A DNA stretch of 64,000 nt from Lithobates sylvaticus (taxonomy: Eukaryota; Chordata; Amphibia; Anura; Ranidae). Shown here piece by piece: positions 12,001 through 27,000 of this stretch. Made by a program: the position numbers and the translations under genes. Every line of letters starts with the position of its first letter. Positions within the stretch are counted from its first letter, which is position 1. The stretch spans positions 208,134,642 through 208,198,641 of the forward strand of contig CM053033.1 in assembly GCA_028564925.1 (NCBI GenBank), written 5' to 3'. Under the pieces are notes generated by a model. The model saw only the letters and a list, made by a program, of their open reading frames with translations. It was not told the DNA's origin and made no database searches.

Positions 12001-15000
12001 ACCGTCAGCAGAAGAGGAGGACCGTCAGCAGAAGAGGACCGTCAGCAGAAGAGGAGGACCGTCAGCAGAAGAGGACCGTCAGCAGAAGAGGAGGACCGTC
12101 AGCAGAAGAGGAGGACCGTCAGCAGAAGAGGACGACCGTCAGCAGAAGAGGAGGACCGTCAGCAGAAGAGGACGACCGTCAGCAGAAGAGGACGACCGTC
12201 AGCAGAAGAGGACGACCGTCAGCAGAAGAGGACCGTCAGCAGAAGAGGACGACCGTCAGCAGAAGAGGAGGACCGTCAGCAGAAGAGGAGGACCGTCAGC
12301 AGAAGAGGAGGACCGTCAGCAGAAGAGGAGGACCGTCAGCAGAAGAGGAGGACCGTCAGCAGAAGAGGAGGACCCGTCAGCAGAAGAGGACGACCGTCAG
12401 AAGAAGAGGACCGTCAGCAGAAGAGGAGGACCGACAGCAGAAGAGGAGGACCGTCAGCAGAAGAGGACGACCGTCAGCAGAAGAGGAGACCGTCAGCAGA
12501 AGAGGAGGACCGTCAGCAGAAGAGGAGGACCGTCAGCAGAAGAGGACGACCGTCAGCAGAAGAGGACGACCGAAGAGGACCGTCAGCCGAAGAGGACGAC
12601 CGTCAGCAGAAGAGGACGACCGTCAGCAGAAGAGGACCGTCAGCAGAAGAGGACGACCGTCAGCAGAAGAGGACGACCGTCAGCAGAAGAGGAGGACCGT
12701 CAGCAGAAGAGGAGGACCGTCAGCAGAAGAGGAGGACCGTCAGCAGAAGAGGACCGGACAGCAGAAGAGGACCGTCAGCAGAAGAGGACGACCGTCAGCA
12801 GAAGAGGAGGACCGTCAGCAGAAGAGGAGGACGAGGAGGACCGTCAGCAGAAGAGGAGGACCGTCAGCAGAAGAGGACGACCGTCAGCAGAAGAGGAGGA
12901 CCGTCAGCAGAAGAGGACGACCGTCAGCAGAAGAGAGGACCGTCAGCAGAAGAGGAGGACCGTCAGCAGAAGAGGACGACCGTCAGCAGAAGAGGACCGT
13001 CAGCAGAAGAGGACCGTCAGCAGAAGAGGACCGTCAGCAGAAGAGGAGGACCGTCAGCAGAAGAGGAGGACCGTCAGCAGAAGAGGACGACCGTCAGCAG
13101 AAGAGGAGGACCGTCAGCAGAAGAGGACGACCGTCAGCAGAAGAGGAGGACCGTCAGCAGAAGAGGACGACCGTCAGCAGAAGAGGACGTCCGAAGAGGA
13201 CCGTCAGCAGAAGAGGAGGACCGTCAGCAGAAGAGGAGGACCGTCAGCAGAAGAGGACGACCGTCAGCAGAAGAGGAGGACCGTCAGCAGAAGAGGACCG
13301 TCAGCAGAAGAGGAGGACCGTCAGCAGAAGAGGAGGACCGTCAGCAGAAGAGGACGACCGTCAGCAGAAGAGGAGGACCGTCAGCAGAAGAGGAGGACCG
13401 TCAGCAGAAGAGGAGGACCGTCAGCAGAAGAGGAGACCGTCAGCAGAAGAGGAGGACCGTCAGCAGAAGAGGACCGTCAGCAGAAGAGGAGGACCGTCAG
13501 CAGAAGAGGACGACCGTCAGCAGAAGAGGAGGACCGTCAGCAGAAGAGGACGACCGTCAGCAGAAGAGGAGGACAGTCAGAAGAAGAGGAGGACCGTCAG
13601 CAGAAGAGGACGACCGTCAGCAGAAGAGGAGGACCGTCAGCAGAAGAGGACGACCGTCAGCAGAAGAGGACCGTCAGCAGAAGAGGAGGACCGTCAGCAG
13701 AAGAGGAGGACCGTCAGCAGAAGAGGACGACCGTCAGCAGAAGAGGACGACCGTCAGCAGAAGAGGACGACCGTCAGCAGAAGAGGACGACAGTCAGCAG
13801 AAGAGGAGGACCGTCAGCAGAAGAGGAGACCGTCAGCAGAAGAGGACGACCGTCAGCAGAAGAGGACGACCGTCAGCAGAAGAGGAGGACCGTCAGCAGA
13901 AGAGGAGGACCGTCAGCAGAAGAGGAGGACCGTCAGCAGAAGAGGAGGACCGTCAGCAGAAGAGGAGGACCGTCAGCAGAAGAGGACGACCGTCAGCAGA
14001 AGAGGAGGACCGTCAGCAGAAGAGGACGACCGTCAGCAGAAGAGGACGACCGTCAGCAGAAGAGGAGGACCGTCAGCAGAAGAGGAGGACCGTCAGCAGA
14101 AGAGGAGGACCGTCAGCAGAAGAGGAGGACCGTCAGCAGAAGAGGACGACCGTCAGCAGAAGAGGAGGACCGTCAGCAGAAGAGGAGGACCGTCAGCAGA
14201 AGAGGAGGACCGTCAGCAGAAGAGGAGGACCGTCAGCAGAAGAGGAGGACCGTCAGCAGAAGAGGACGTCCGAAGAGGACCGTCAGCAGAAGAGGAGGAC
14301 CGTCAGCAGAAGAGGACGACCGTCAGCAGAAGAGGAGGACCGTCAGCAGAAGAGGACGACCGTCAGCAGAAGAGGAGGACCGTCAGCAGAAGAGGAGGAC
14401 CGTCAGCAGAAGAGGAGGACCGTCAGCAGAAGAGGAGGACCGTCAGCAGAAGAGGAGGACCGTCAGCAGAAGAGGAGGACCGTCAGCAGAAGAGGAGGAC
14501 CGTCAGAGGACGACCGTCAGCAGAAGAGGAGGACCGTCAGCAGAAGAGGAGCGTCAGAAGAGGAGGACCGTCAGCAGAAGAGGAGGACCGTCAGCAGAAG
14601 AGGAGGACCGTCAGCAGAAGAGGAGGACCGTCAGCAGAAGAGGAGGACCGTCAGCAAGAAGAGGAGGACCGTCAGCAGAAGAGGAGGACCGCCAGCAGAA
14701 GAGGAGGACCGTCAGCAGAAGAGGACCGTCAGCAGAAGAGGACGACCGTCAGCAGAAGAGGAGGACCGTCAGCAGAAGAGGAGGACCGTCAGCAGAAGAG
14801 GAGGACCGTCAGCAGAAGAGGAGGACCGTCAGCAGAAGAGGAGGACCGTCAGCAGAAGAGGAGGACCGTCAGCAGAAGAGGAGGACCGTCAGCAGAAGAG
14901 GAGGACCGTCAGCAGAAGAGGACGACCGTCAGCAGAAGAGGACGACCGTCAGCAGAAGAGGAAGGAGGACCGTCAGCAGAAGAGGAGGACCGTCAGCAGA

Positions 15001-18000
15001 AGAGAGGACCGTCAGCAGAAGAGGACCGTCAGCAGAAGAGGACCGTCAGCAGAAGAGGAGGACCGTCAGCAGAAGAGGAGGACCGTCAGCAGAAGAGGAC
15101 GACCGTCAGCAGAAGAGGAGGACCGTCAGCAGAAGAGGAGGACCGTCAGCAGAAGAGGAGGACCGTCAGCAGAAGAGGACGACCGTCAGCAGAAGAGGAG
15201 GACCGTCAGCAGAAGAGGACGACCGTCAGCAGAAGAGGACGACCGTCAGCAGAAGAGGAGGACCGTCAGCAGAAGAGGAGGACCGTCAGCAGAAGAGGAC
15301 GACCGTCAGCAGAAGAGGAGACCGTCAGCAGAAGAGGAGCACCGTCAGCAGAAGAGGACGACCGTCAGCAGAAGAGGAGACCGTCAGCAGAAGAGGAGGA
15401 CCGTCAGCAGAAGAGGAGGACCGTCAGCAGAAGAGGACGACCGTCAGCAGAAGAGGACGACCGAAGAGGACCGTCAGCAGAAGAGGAGGACCGTCAGCAG
15501 AAGAGGACGACCGTCAGCAGAAGAGGACCGTCAGCAGAAGAGGAGGACCGTCAGCAGAAGAGGAGACCGTCAGCAGAAGAGGAGGACCGAAGAAGAGGAG
15601 GACCGTCAGCAGAAGAGGAGGACCGTCAGCAGAAGAGGACGACCGTCAGCAGAAGAGGACGACCGAAGAGGACCGTCAGCAGAAGAGGAGGACCGTCAGC
15701 AGAAGAGGAGGACCGTCAGCAGAAGAGGAGACCGTCAGCAGAAGAGGAGGACCGTCAGCAGAAGAGGAGGACCGTCAGCAGAAGAGGAGGACCGTCAGCA
15801 GAAGAGGAGGACCGTCAGCAGAAGAGGAGGACCGTCAGCAGAAGAGGACGACCGTCAGCAGAAGAGGAGACCGTCAGCAGAAGAGGACGACCGTCAGCAG
15901 AAGAGGAGGACCGTCAGCAGAAGAGGACGACCGTCAGCAGAAGAGGACGACCGTCAGCAGAAGAGGAGGACCGTCAGAAGAGGAGGACCGTCAGCAGAAG
16001 AGGAGGACCGTCAGCAGAAGAGGAGGACCGTCAGCAGAAGAGGAGGACCGTCAGCAGAAGAGGAGGACCGTCAGCAGAAGAGGAGGACCGTCAGCAGAAG
16101 AGGACGACCGTCAGCAGAAGAGGACGACCGTCAGCAGAAGAGGACGACCGTCAGCAGAAGAGGACGACCGTCAGCAGAAGAGGAGGACCGTCAGCAGAAG
16201 AGGAGGACCGTCAGCAGAAGAGGAGGACCGTCAGCAGAAGAGGAGGACCGTCAGCAGAAGAGGAGGACCGTCAGCAGAAGAGGAGGACCGTCAGCAGAAG
16301 AGGACGTCAGAAGAGGACCGTCAGCAGAAGAGGACGACCGTCAGCAGAAGAGGAGGACCGTCAGCAGAAGAGGACGACCGTCAGCAGAAGAGGAGGACCG
16401 TCAGCAGAAGAGGACGACCGTCAGCAGAAGACGACCGAAGAGGACCGTCAGCAGAAGAGGACCGACCGTCAGCAGAAGAGGAGGACCGTCAGCAGAAGAG
16501 GAGGACCGTCAGCAGAAGAGGACGACCGTCAGCAGAAGAGGAGGACCGTCAGCAGAAGAGGAGGACCGTCAGCAGAAGAGGAGGAGGACCGTCAGCAGAA
16601 GAGGACGACCGTCAGCAGAAGAGGACGACCGTCAGCAGAAGAGGAGGACCGTCAGCAGAAGAGGACGACCGTCAGCAGAAGAGGACGACCGTCAGCAGAA
16701 GAGGAGGACCGTCAGCAGAAGAGGACGACCGTCAGCAGAAGAGGAGACCGTCAGCAGAAGAGGACCGTCAGCAGAAGAGGAGGACCGTCAGCAGAAGAGA
16801 GGAGGACCGTCAGCAGAAGAGGAGGCCGTCAGCAGAAGAGGACGACCGTCAGCAGAAGAGGACGACCGTCAGCAGAAGAGGACGACCGAAGAGGACCGTC
16901 AGCAGAAGAGGAGGACCGTCAGCAGAAGAGGACGACCGTCAGCAGAAGAGGAGGACCGTCAGCAGAAGAGGAGGACCGTCAGCAGAAGAGGACGACCGTC
17001 AGCAGAAGAGGACGACCGTCAGCAGAAGAGGACGACCGTCAGCAGAAGAGGACCGTCAGCAGAAGAGGACGACCGTCAGCAGAAGAGGACGACCGTCAGC
17101 AGAAGAGGACGACCGAAGAGGACCGTCAGCAGAAGAGGAGGACCGTCAGCAGAAGAGGAGGACCGTCAGCAGAAGAGGAGACCGTCAGCAGAAGAGGACC
17201 GTCAGCAGAAGAGAGGACCGTCAGCAGAAGAGGACGACCGTCAGCAGAAGAGGACGACCGTCAGCAGAAGAGGAGGACCGTCAGCAGAAGAGGACGACCG
17301 TCAGCAGAAGAGGACGACCGTCAGCAGAAGAGGACGACCGTCAGCAGAAGAGGACGACCGTCAGCAGAAGAGGAGGACCGTCAGCAGAAGAGGACGACCG
17401 TCAGCAGAAGAGGAGGACCGTCAGCAGAAGAGGACGACCGTCAGCAGAAGAGGACGACCGTCAGCAGAAGAGGACGACCGTCAGCAGAAGAGGACGACCG
17501 TCAGCAGAAGAGGACGGACCGTCAGCAGAAGAGGACGAGGAGGACCGTCAGCAGAAGAGGAGGACCGTCAGCAGAAGAGGAGGACCGTCAGCAGAAGAGG
17601 AGGACCGTCAGCAGAAGAGGAGGACCGTCAGCAGAAGAGGACGACCGTCAGCAGAAGAGGACGACCGTCAGCAGAAGAGGACGACCGTCAGCAGAAGAGG
17701 ACGACCGTCAGCAGAAGAGGAGGACCGTCAGCAGAAGAGGAGGACCGTCAGCAGAAGAGGACGACCGTCAGCAGAAGAGGACGACCGTCAGCAGACCGTC
17801 AGAGAAGAGGAGGACCGTCAGCAGAAGAGGAGACCGTCAGCAGAAGAGGACCCGTCAGCAGAAGAGGACGACCGTCAGCAGAAGAGGAGGACCGTCAGCA
17901 GAAGAGGAGGACCGTCAGCAGAAGAGGAGGACCGTCAGCAGAAGAGGACGACCGTCAGCAGAAGAGGACGACCGTCAGCAGAAGAGGACGACCGTCAGCA

Positions 18001-21000
18001 GAAGAGGACGACCGTCAGCAGAAGAGGCCCGTCAGCAGAAGAGGAGACCGTCAGCAGAAGAGGACCGTCAGCAGAAGAGGACGACCGTCAGCAGAAGAGG
18101 AGGACCGTCAGCAGAAGAGGACGACCGTCAGCAGAAGAGGACGACCGTCAGCAGAAGAGGACCGTCAGCAGAAGAGGAAGACCGTCAGCAGAAGAGGACG
18201 ACCGTCAGCAGAAGAGGAGGACCGTCAGCAGAAGAGGAGACCGTCAGCAGAAGAGGACGACCGTCAGCAGAAGAGGACGACCGTCAGCAGAAGAGGACGA
18301 GAAGAGGACCGTCAGCAGAAGAGGGAGGACCGTCAGCAGAAGAGGAGGACCGTCAGCAGAAGAGGAGACCGTCAGCAGAAGAGGACGACCGTCAGCAGAA
18401 GAGGAGGACCGTCAGCAGAAGAGGACGACCGTCAGCAGAAGAGGACGACCGTCAGCAGAAGAGGACGACCGTCAGCAGAAGAGGACGACCGTCAGCAGAA
18501 GAGGACGACCGTCAGCAGAAGAGGAGACCGTCAGCAGAAGAGGAGGACCGTCAGCAGAAGAGGAGGACCGTCAGCAGAAGAGGACGACCGTCAGCAGAAG
18601 AGGACGACCGTCAGCAGAAGAGGAGGACCGTCAGCAGAAGAGGAGGACCGTCAGCAGAAGAGGAGGACCGTCAGCAGAAGAGGAGGACCGTCAGCAGAAG
18701 AGGAGGACCGTCAGCAGAAGAGGAGGACCGTCAGCAGAAGAGGACGACCGTCAGCAGAAGAGGAGGACCGTCAGCAGAAGAGGAGGACCGTCAGCAGAAG
18801 AGGACGACCGTCAGCAGAAGAGGACGACCGTCAGCAGAAGAGGACGACCGTCAGCAGAAGAGGAGGACCGTCAGCAGAAGAGGACGACCGTCAGCAGAAG
18901 AGGACGACCGTCAGCAGAAGAGGAGGACCGTCAGCAGAAGAGGACGACCGTCAGCAGAAGAGGAGGACCGTCAGCAGAAGAGGACGACCGTCAGCAGAAG
19001 AGGAGGACCGTCAGCAGAAGAGGAGGACCGTCAGCAGAAGAGGACGACCGTCAGCAGAAGAGGACGACCGTCAGCAGAAGAGGACGACCGTCAGCAGAAG
19101 AGGACGACCGTCAGCAGAAGAGGAGGACCGTCAGCAGAAGAGGAGGACCGTCAGCAGAAGAGGAGGACCGTCAGAAGAGGAGGACCGTCAGCAGAAGAGG
19201 ACGACCGTCAGCAGAAGAGGAGGACCGTCAGCAGAAGAGGACGACCGTCAGCAGAAGAGGTCGACCGTCAGCAGAAGAGGACGACCGAAGAGGACCGTCA
19301 GCAGAAGAGGAGGACCGTCAGCAGAAGAGGAGGACCGTCAGCAGAAGAGGACGGACCGTCAGCAGAAGAGGACGACCGTCAGCAGAAGAGGACGACCGAA
19401 GAGGACCGTCAGCAGAAGAGGACGACCGTCAGCAGAAGAGGAGGACCGTCAGCAGAAGAGGACGACCGTCAGCAGAAGAGGACGACCGTCAGCAGAAGAG
19501 GACGACCGTCAGCAGAAGAGGACCGACCGTCAGCAGAAGAGGAGGACCGACAGCAGAAGAGGACGACCGTCAGCAGAAGAGGACCGTCAGCAGACCGCAG
19601 AAGAGGAGGACCGTCAGCAGAAGAGGACGACCGTCAGCAGAAGAGGAGGACCGTCAGCAGAAGAGGACGACCGTCAGCAGAAGAGGACGACCGTCAGCCG
19701 AAGAGGACCGTCAGCAGAAGAGGAGGACCGTCAGAAGAAGAGGAGGACCGTCAGCAGAAGAGGAGGACCGTCAGCAGAAGAGGACGACCGTCAGCAGAAG
19801 AGGCGGACCGTCAGCAGAAGAGGAACACCGTCAGAAGAAGAGGACGACCGTCAGCAGAAGAGGACAGCAGTCAGCAGAAGAGGACCGTCAGCAGAAGAGG
19901 ACGACCGTCAGCAGAAGAGTACGACCGAAGAGGACCGTCAGCAGAAGAGGACGACCGTCAGCAGAAGAGGAGGACCGTCAGCAGAAGAGGAGGACCGTCA
20001 GCAGAAGAGGACGACCGTCAGCAGAAGAGGACGACCGTCAGCAGAAGAGGAGGACCGTCAGCAGAAGAGGACGACCGTCAGCAGAAGAGGACGACCGAAG
20101 AGGACCGTCAGCAGAAGAGGACCGTCAGCAGAAGAGGACCGTCAGCAGAAGAGGAGGACCGTCAGCAGAAGAGGAGGACCGTCAGCAGAAGAGGAGGACC
20201 GTCAGCAGAAGAGGACGACCGTCAGCAGAAGAGGACGACAGAAGAGGACGACCGTCAGCAGAAGAGGACGACCGTCAGCAGAAGAGGAGGACCGTCAGCA
20301 GAAGAGGACGACCGTCAGCAGAAGAGGACCGTCAGCAGAAGAGGACGAGGACCGTCAGCAGAAGAGGACGACCGTCAGCAGAAGAGGAGGACCGTCAGCA
20401 GAAGAGGAGGACCGTCAGCAGAAGAGGACGACCGTCAGCAGAAGAGGAGGACCGTCAGCAGAAGAGGACGACCGTCAGCAGAAGAGGACGACCGTCAGCA
20501 GAAGAGGAGGACCGTCAGCAGAAGAGGAGGACCGTCAGCAGAAGAGGAGGACCGTCAGCAGAAGAGGAGGACCGTCAGCAGAAGAGGAGGACCGTCAGCA
20601 GAAGAGGAGGAGACCGTCAGCAGAAGAGGACGACCGTCAGCAGAAGAGGACGACCGTCAGCAGAAGAGGACCGTCAGCAGAAGAGGACGAGGACCGTCAG
20701 CAGAAGAGGACGACCGTCAGCAGAAGAGGACCGACCGTCAGCAGAAGAGGACGACCGTCAGCAGAAGAGGAGGACCGTCAGCAGAAGAGGACGACCGAAG
20801 AGGACCGTCAGCAGAAGAGGAGGGCAGAAGAGGAGGACCGTCAGCAGAAGAGGACGACCGTCAGCAGAAGAGGACGACCGAAGAGGACCGACCGTCAGCA
20901 GAAGAGGGCAGAAGAGGACCGTCAGCAGAAGAGGACGACCGTCAGCAGAAGAGGACGACCGTCAGCAGAAGAGGACGACCGTCAGCAGAAGAGGACGACC

Positions 21001-24000
21001 GTCAGCAGAAGAGGATGACGAAGAGGACCGACAGCAGAAGGAGGACCGTCAGCAGAAGAGGACCGTCAGCAGAAGAGGACGACCGTCAGCAGAAGAGGAC
21101 CGAAGGGACCGTCAGCAGAAGAGAGGACCGTCAGCAGACCGTCAGCAGAAGAGGACAGACCGAAGAGGACCGTCAGCAGAAGAGAGGACCGTCAGCAGAA
21201 AGAGGAGGACCGTCAGCAGAAGAGGAGGACCGTCAGCAGAAGAGGAGGACCGTCAGCAGAAGAGGACGACCGTCAGCAGAAGAGGACGACCGTCAGCAGA
21301 AGAGGACGACCGTCAGCAGAAGAGGACGACCGTCAGCAGAAGAGGACGACCGTCAGGACGACCGTCAGCAGAAGAGGGTCAGACCGTCAGCAGAAGAGGA
21401 GGACCGTCAGCAGAAGAGGACCGTCAGCAGAAGAGAGGACCGTCAGCAGAAGAGGAGGACCGTCAGCAGAAGAGGAGGACGACCGTCAGCAGAAGAGGAC
21501 GACCGTCAGCAGAAGAGGACGACCGTCCGCAGAAGAGGAGGACGACCGTCAGCAGAAGAGGAGACCGTCAGCAGAAGAGGAGGACCGTCAGCAGAAGAGG
21601 AGGACCGTCAGCAGAAAGGAGGACCGTCAGCAGAAGAGGAGGACCGTCAGCAGAAGACGAGGACCGTCAGCAGAAGAGGACGACCGTCAGCAGAAGAGGA
21701 CGACCGTCAGCAGAAGAGGAGGACCGTCAGCAGAAGAGGACGACCGTCAGCAGAAGAGGAGGACCGTCAGCAGAAGAGGGGACCGTCAGCAGAAGAGGAC
21801 GGTCAGCAGAAGAGGAGGACCGTCAGCAGAAGAGGACGACCGTCAGCAGAAGAGGACGACCGAACCGTCAGCAGAAGAGGACGACCGTCAGCAGAAGAGG
21901 ACCGACCGTCAGCAGAAGAGGACCGTCAGCAGAAGAGGACGACCGTCAGCAGAAGAGGACGACCGTCAGCAGAAGAGGACGACCGTCAGCAGAAGAGGAC
22001 GACAGCAGAAGAGGACCGACAGCAGAAGAGGAGGACCGTCAGCAGAAGAGGAGGACCGTCAGCAGAAGAGGAGACCGTCAGCAGAAGAGGACGACCGTCA
22101 GCAGAAGAGGCAGAAGAGGACCGTCAGCAGAAGAGGAGGACCGTCAGCAGAAGAGGACGACCGTCAGCAGAAGAGGACGACCGTCAGCAGAAGAGGAGGA
22201 CCGTCAGCAGAAGAGGACCGTCAGCAGCAGAGAGGAGGACCGTCAGCAGAAGAGGACGACCGTCAGCAGAAGAGGACGACCGTCAGCAGAAGAGGACGAC
22301 CGTCAGCAGAAGAGGACGACCGTCAGCAGAAGAGGACGACCGTCAGCAGAAGAGGACGACCGTCAGCAGAAGAGGACGACAGTCAGCAGAAGAGGACGAC
22401 CGTCAGCAGAAGAGGACCGTCAGCAGAAGAGGACCGTCAGCAGAAGAGGACGACCGTCAGCAGAAGAGAAGAGGACCGTCAGCAGAAGAGGAACCGTCAG
22501 CAGAAGAGGACGACCGTCAGCAGAAGAGGACGACCGTCAGCAGAAGAGGAGGACCGTCAGCAGAAGAGGAGGAAGAGGACCCGTCAGCAGAAGAGGACGA
22601 CCGTCAGCAGAAGAGGACGACCGTCAGCAGAAGAGGAGACCGTCAGCAGAAGAGGAGGACCGTCAGCAGAAGAGGAGGACCGTCAGCAGAAGAGGAGGAC
22701 CGTCAGCAGAAGAGGAGGACCGTCAGCAGAAGAGGACGACCGTCAGCAGAAGAGGAGGACCGTCAGCAGAAGAGGACCGTCAGCAGAAGAGGACGACCGT
22801 CAGCAGAAGAGGACGACCGTCAGCAGAAGAGGACGACCGTCAGCAGAAGAGGACGACCGTCAGCAGAAGAGGACGACCGTCAGCAGAAGAGGACGACCGT
22901 CAGCAGAAGAGGACGACCGACCGCCAGCAGAAGAGGAGGACCGTCAGCAGAAGAGGACGACCGTCAGCAGAAGAGAGGACCGTCAGCAGAAGAGGACGAC
23001 CGTCAGCAGAAGAGGACGACCGTCAGCAGAAGAGGACGACCGTCAGCAGAAGAGGACGACCGAAGAGGACCGTCAGCAGAAGATGACGACCGTCAGCAGA
23101 AGAGGACGACCGTCAGCAGAAGAGGACGACCGTCAGCAGAAGATGAGGACCGTCAGCAGAAGAGGAGGACCGTCAGCAGAAGAGGACGACCGTCAGCAGA
23201 AGACTACCGAAGAGACCGTCAGCAGAAGAGGGAGGACCGTCAGCAGAAGAGGACGACCGTCAGCAGAAGAGGACGACCGTCAGCAGAAGAGGACGACCGA
23301 AGAAGAGGACGACCGTCAGCAGACGACGACCGCAGAAGAGGACCGTCAGCAGAAGATGAGGACCGTCAGCAGAAGGAGGACCGTCAGCAGAAGAGGACGA
23401 CCGTCAGCAGAAGAGGACGACCGTCAGCAGAAGAGGACGACCGTCAGCAGAAGAGGACGACCGTCAGCAGAAGAGGACGACCGTCAGCAGAAGAGGACGA
23501 CCGTCAGAGGACCGTCAGCAGAAGAGGACGACCGTCAGCAGAAGAGGAGGACCGTCAGCAGAAGAGGAGGACCGTCAGCAGAAGAGGACGACCGTCAGCA
23601 GAAGAGGACGACCGTCAGCAGAAGAGGACGACCGTCAGCAGAAGAGGACGACCGTCAGCAGAAGAGGACGACCGTCAGCAGAAGAGGACCGACAGCAGAA
23701 GAGGAGGACCGTCAGCAGAAGAGGACGACCGTCAGCAGAAGAGGAGGACCGTCAGCAGAAGAGGAGGACCGTCAGCAGAAGAGGAGGACCGTCAGCAGAA
23801 GAGGACGACCGTCAGCAGAAGAGGACGACCGTCAGCAGAAGAGGACGACCGTCAGCAGAAGAGGAGGACCGTCAGAAGAGGAGGACCGTCAGCAGAAGAG
23901 GAGGACCGTCAGCAGAAGAGGACGACCGTCAGCAGAAGAGGACGACCGAAGAGGACCGTCAGCAGAAGAGGAGGACCGTCAGCAGAAGAGGAGGACCGTC

Positions 24001-27000
24001 AGCAGAAGAGGAGGACCGTCAGCAGAAGAGGAGACCGTCAGCAGAAGAGGACGACCGTCAGCAGAAGAGGACGACCGTCAGCAGAAGAGGAGGACCGTCA
24101 GCAGAAGAGAGGACCGTCAGCAGAAGAGGACCGTCAGCAGAAGAGGAGGACCGTCAGCAGAAGAGGACGACCGTCAGCAGAAGAGGACGTCCGAAGAGGA
24201 CCGTCAGCAGAAGAGGACGACCGTCAGCAGAAGAGGACGACCGTCCGCAGAAGAGGACGACCGAAGAGGACCGTCAGCAGAAGAGGGCTGAAGAGGACCG
24301 TCAGCTGAAGAGGACGACCGTCAGCAGAAGAGGACCGACCGTCAGCAGAAGAGGAGGACCGACAGCAGAAGAGGGCCGTCAGAAGAGGACCGTCAGCAGA
24401 AGAGGACGACCGTCAGCAGAAGAGGACGACCGTCAGCAGAAGAGGACCGACAGCAGAAGAGGAGGACCGTCAGCAGAAGAGGACGACCGTCAGCAGAAGA
24501 GGACGACCGTCAGCAGAAGAGACCGTCAGCAGAAGAGGACGACCGTCAGCAGAAGAGGACGACCGTCAGCAGAAGAGGACCGTCAGCAGAAGAGGAGGAC
24601 CGTCAGCAGAAGAGGACGACCGTCAGCAGAAGAGGACGACCGTCAGCAGAAGAGGACGACCGTCAGCAGAAGAGGACGACCGTCAGCAGAAGAGGACGAC
24701 CGTCAGCAGAAGAGGACGACCGTCAGCAGAAGAGGACGACCGAAGAAGAGGAGGACCGTCAGCAGAAGAGGAGGAGGACCGTCAGCAGAAGAGGAGGACC
24801 GTCAGCAGAAGAGGACGACCGTCAGCAGAAGAGGACGACCGTCAGCAGAAGAGGACGACCGTCAGCAGAAGAGGACGACCGTCCGCAGCAGATGAGGACG
24901 ACCGAAGAGGACCGTCAGCAGAAGAGGAGGACCGTCAGCAGAAGAGGACCGTCAGCAGAAGAGGAGGACCGTCAGCAGAAGAGGACGACCGACAGAAGAG
25001 GACGACCGTCAGCAGAAGAGGACGACCGTCAGCAGAGGACCGTCAGCAGAAGAGGACGACCGAAGAGGACCGTCAGCAGAAGAGGACGACCGTCAGCAGA
25101 AGAGGACGACCGTCAGCAGAAGAGGACCGTCAGCAGAAGAGGACGGACCGTCAGCAGAAGAGGACGACCGTCAGCAGAAGAGGACCGTCAGCAGAAGAGG
25201 ACGACCGTCAGCAGAAGAGGACCGACAGCAGAAGAGGACGACAGTCAGCAGAAGAGGACGACCGTCAGCAGAAGAGGACGACCGTCAGCAGAAGAGGACG
25301 ACCGAAGAGGACCGACAGCAGAAGAGGGCAGAAGAGGACCGTCAGCAGAAGAGGAGGACCGTCAGCAGAAGAGGAGGACCGTCAGCAGAAGAGGACGACC
25401 GTCAGCAGAAGAGGACGACCGTCAGCAGAAGAGGAGGACCGACAGAAGAAGACGACCGTCAGCAGAAGAGGACGACCGTCAGCAGAAGAGGACCGTCAGC
25501 AGAAGAGGACCGTCAGCAGAAGAGGAGGACCGTCAGCAGAAGAGGACGACCGTCAGCAGAAGAGGACGACCGTCAGCAGAAGAGGACGACCGTCAGCAGA
25601 AGAGGACGACCGTCAGCAGAAGAGGAGACCGTCAGCAGAAGAGGAGGACCGTCAGCAGAAGAGGAGGACCGTCAGCAGAAGAGGACGACCGTCAGCAGAA
25701 GAGGACGACCGTCAGCAGAAGAGGACCGTCAGCAGAAGAGGACGACCGACAGCAGAAGAGGACGACCGTCAGCAGAAGAGGACGACCGTCAGCAGAAGAG
25801 GACGACCGTCAGCAGAAGAGGACGACCGTCAGCAGAAGAGGACCGTCAGCAGAAGAGGAGGACCGTCAGCAGAAGAGGACGACCGTCAGCAGAAGAGGAC
25901 GACCGTCAGCAGAAGAGGACGACCGTCAGCAGAAGAGGACGACCGAAGAGGACCGTCAGCAGAAGAGGAGGACCGTCAGCAGAAGAGGAGGAGTCAGCAG
26001 AGAGGAGACCGTCAGCAGAAGAGGACCGACCGTCAGCAGAAGAGGAGGTCAGCAGAAGAGGAGGACCGTCAGCAGAAGAGGACGACCGTCAGCAGAAGAG
26101 GAGGGGACCGTCAGCAGAAGAGGAGGACCGTCAGCAGAAGAGGACGACCGTCAGCAGAAGAGGACGACCGTCAGCAGAAGAGAGGACCGAAGAGGAGCAG
26201 AAGAGGGCAGAAGAGGACCGTCAGCAGAAGAGGACGACCGTCAGCAGAAGAGGACGACCGTCAGCAGAAGAGGACGACCGTCAGCAGAAGAGGACGACCG
26301 TCAGCAGAAGAGGACGACCGTCAGCAGAAGAGGACGACCGTCAGCAGAAGAGGACCGGGACCGTCAGCAGAAGAGGACCGACAGAAGAGGACCGTCAGCA
26401 GAAGAGGAGACCGTCAGCAGAAGAGGTCAGCAGAAGAGGACCGTCAGCAGAAGAGGACGACCGTCAGCAGAAGAGGACGACCGTCAGCAGAAGAGGACGA
26501 CCGTCAGCAGAAGAGGACGAAGAGAGGACCGTCAGCAGAAGAGGACGACCGTCAGCAGAAGAGGACGACCGTCAGCAGAAGAGGACGACCGTCAGCAGAA
26601 GAGGACGACCGTCAGCAGAAGAGGACGACCGTCAGCAGAAGAGGACGACCGTCAGCAGAAGAGGAGGACCGTCAGCAGAAGAGGAGGACCGTCAGCAGAA
26701 GAGGAGGACCGTCAGCAGAAGAGGACGACCGTCAGCAGAAGAGGACGACCGTCAGCAGAAGAGGACGACCGAAGAGGACCGAGGACGGACGACCGAAGAG
26801 GACCGTCAGCAGAAGAGGACAGCAGAGAAGAGGAGGACCGTCAGCAGAAGAGGACGACCGTCAGCAGAAGAGGACGACCGTCAGCAGAAGAGGACGACCG
26901 TCAGCAGAAGAGGACGACCGTCAGCAGAAGAGGACGACCGTCAGCAGAAGAGGACCGTCAGCAGCAGAAGAGGAGGACCGAAGAGGACCGTCAGCAGAAG

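Noticed and set aside
5678-23086. Single open frame of 5,802 codons, with others of 5,094, 1,439 and 1,097 codons, as giant repeat proteins
   Set aside because: The repeat unit has no stop in any forward frame and its indels are not restricted to multiples of three. All frames are equally open, so openness carries no evidence of coding.
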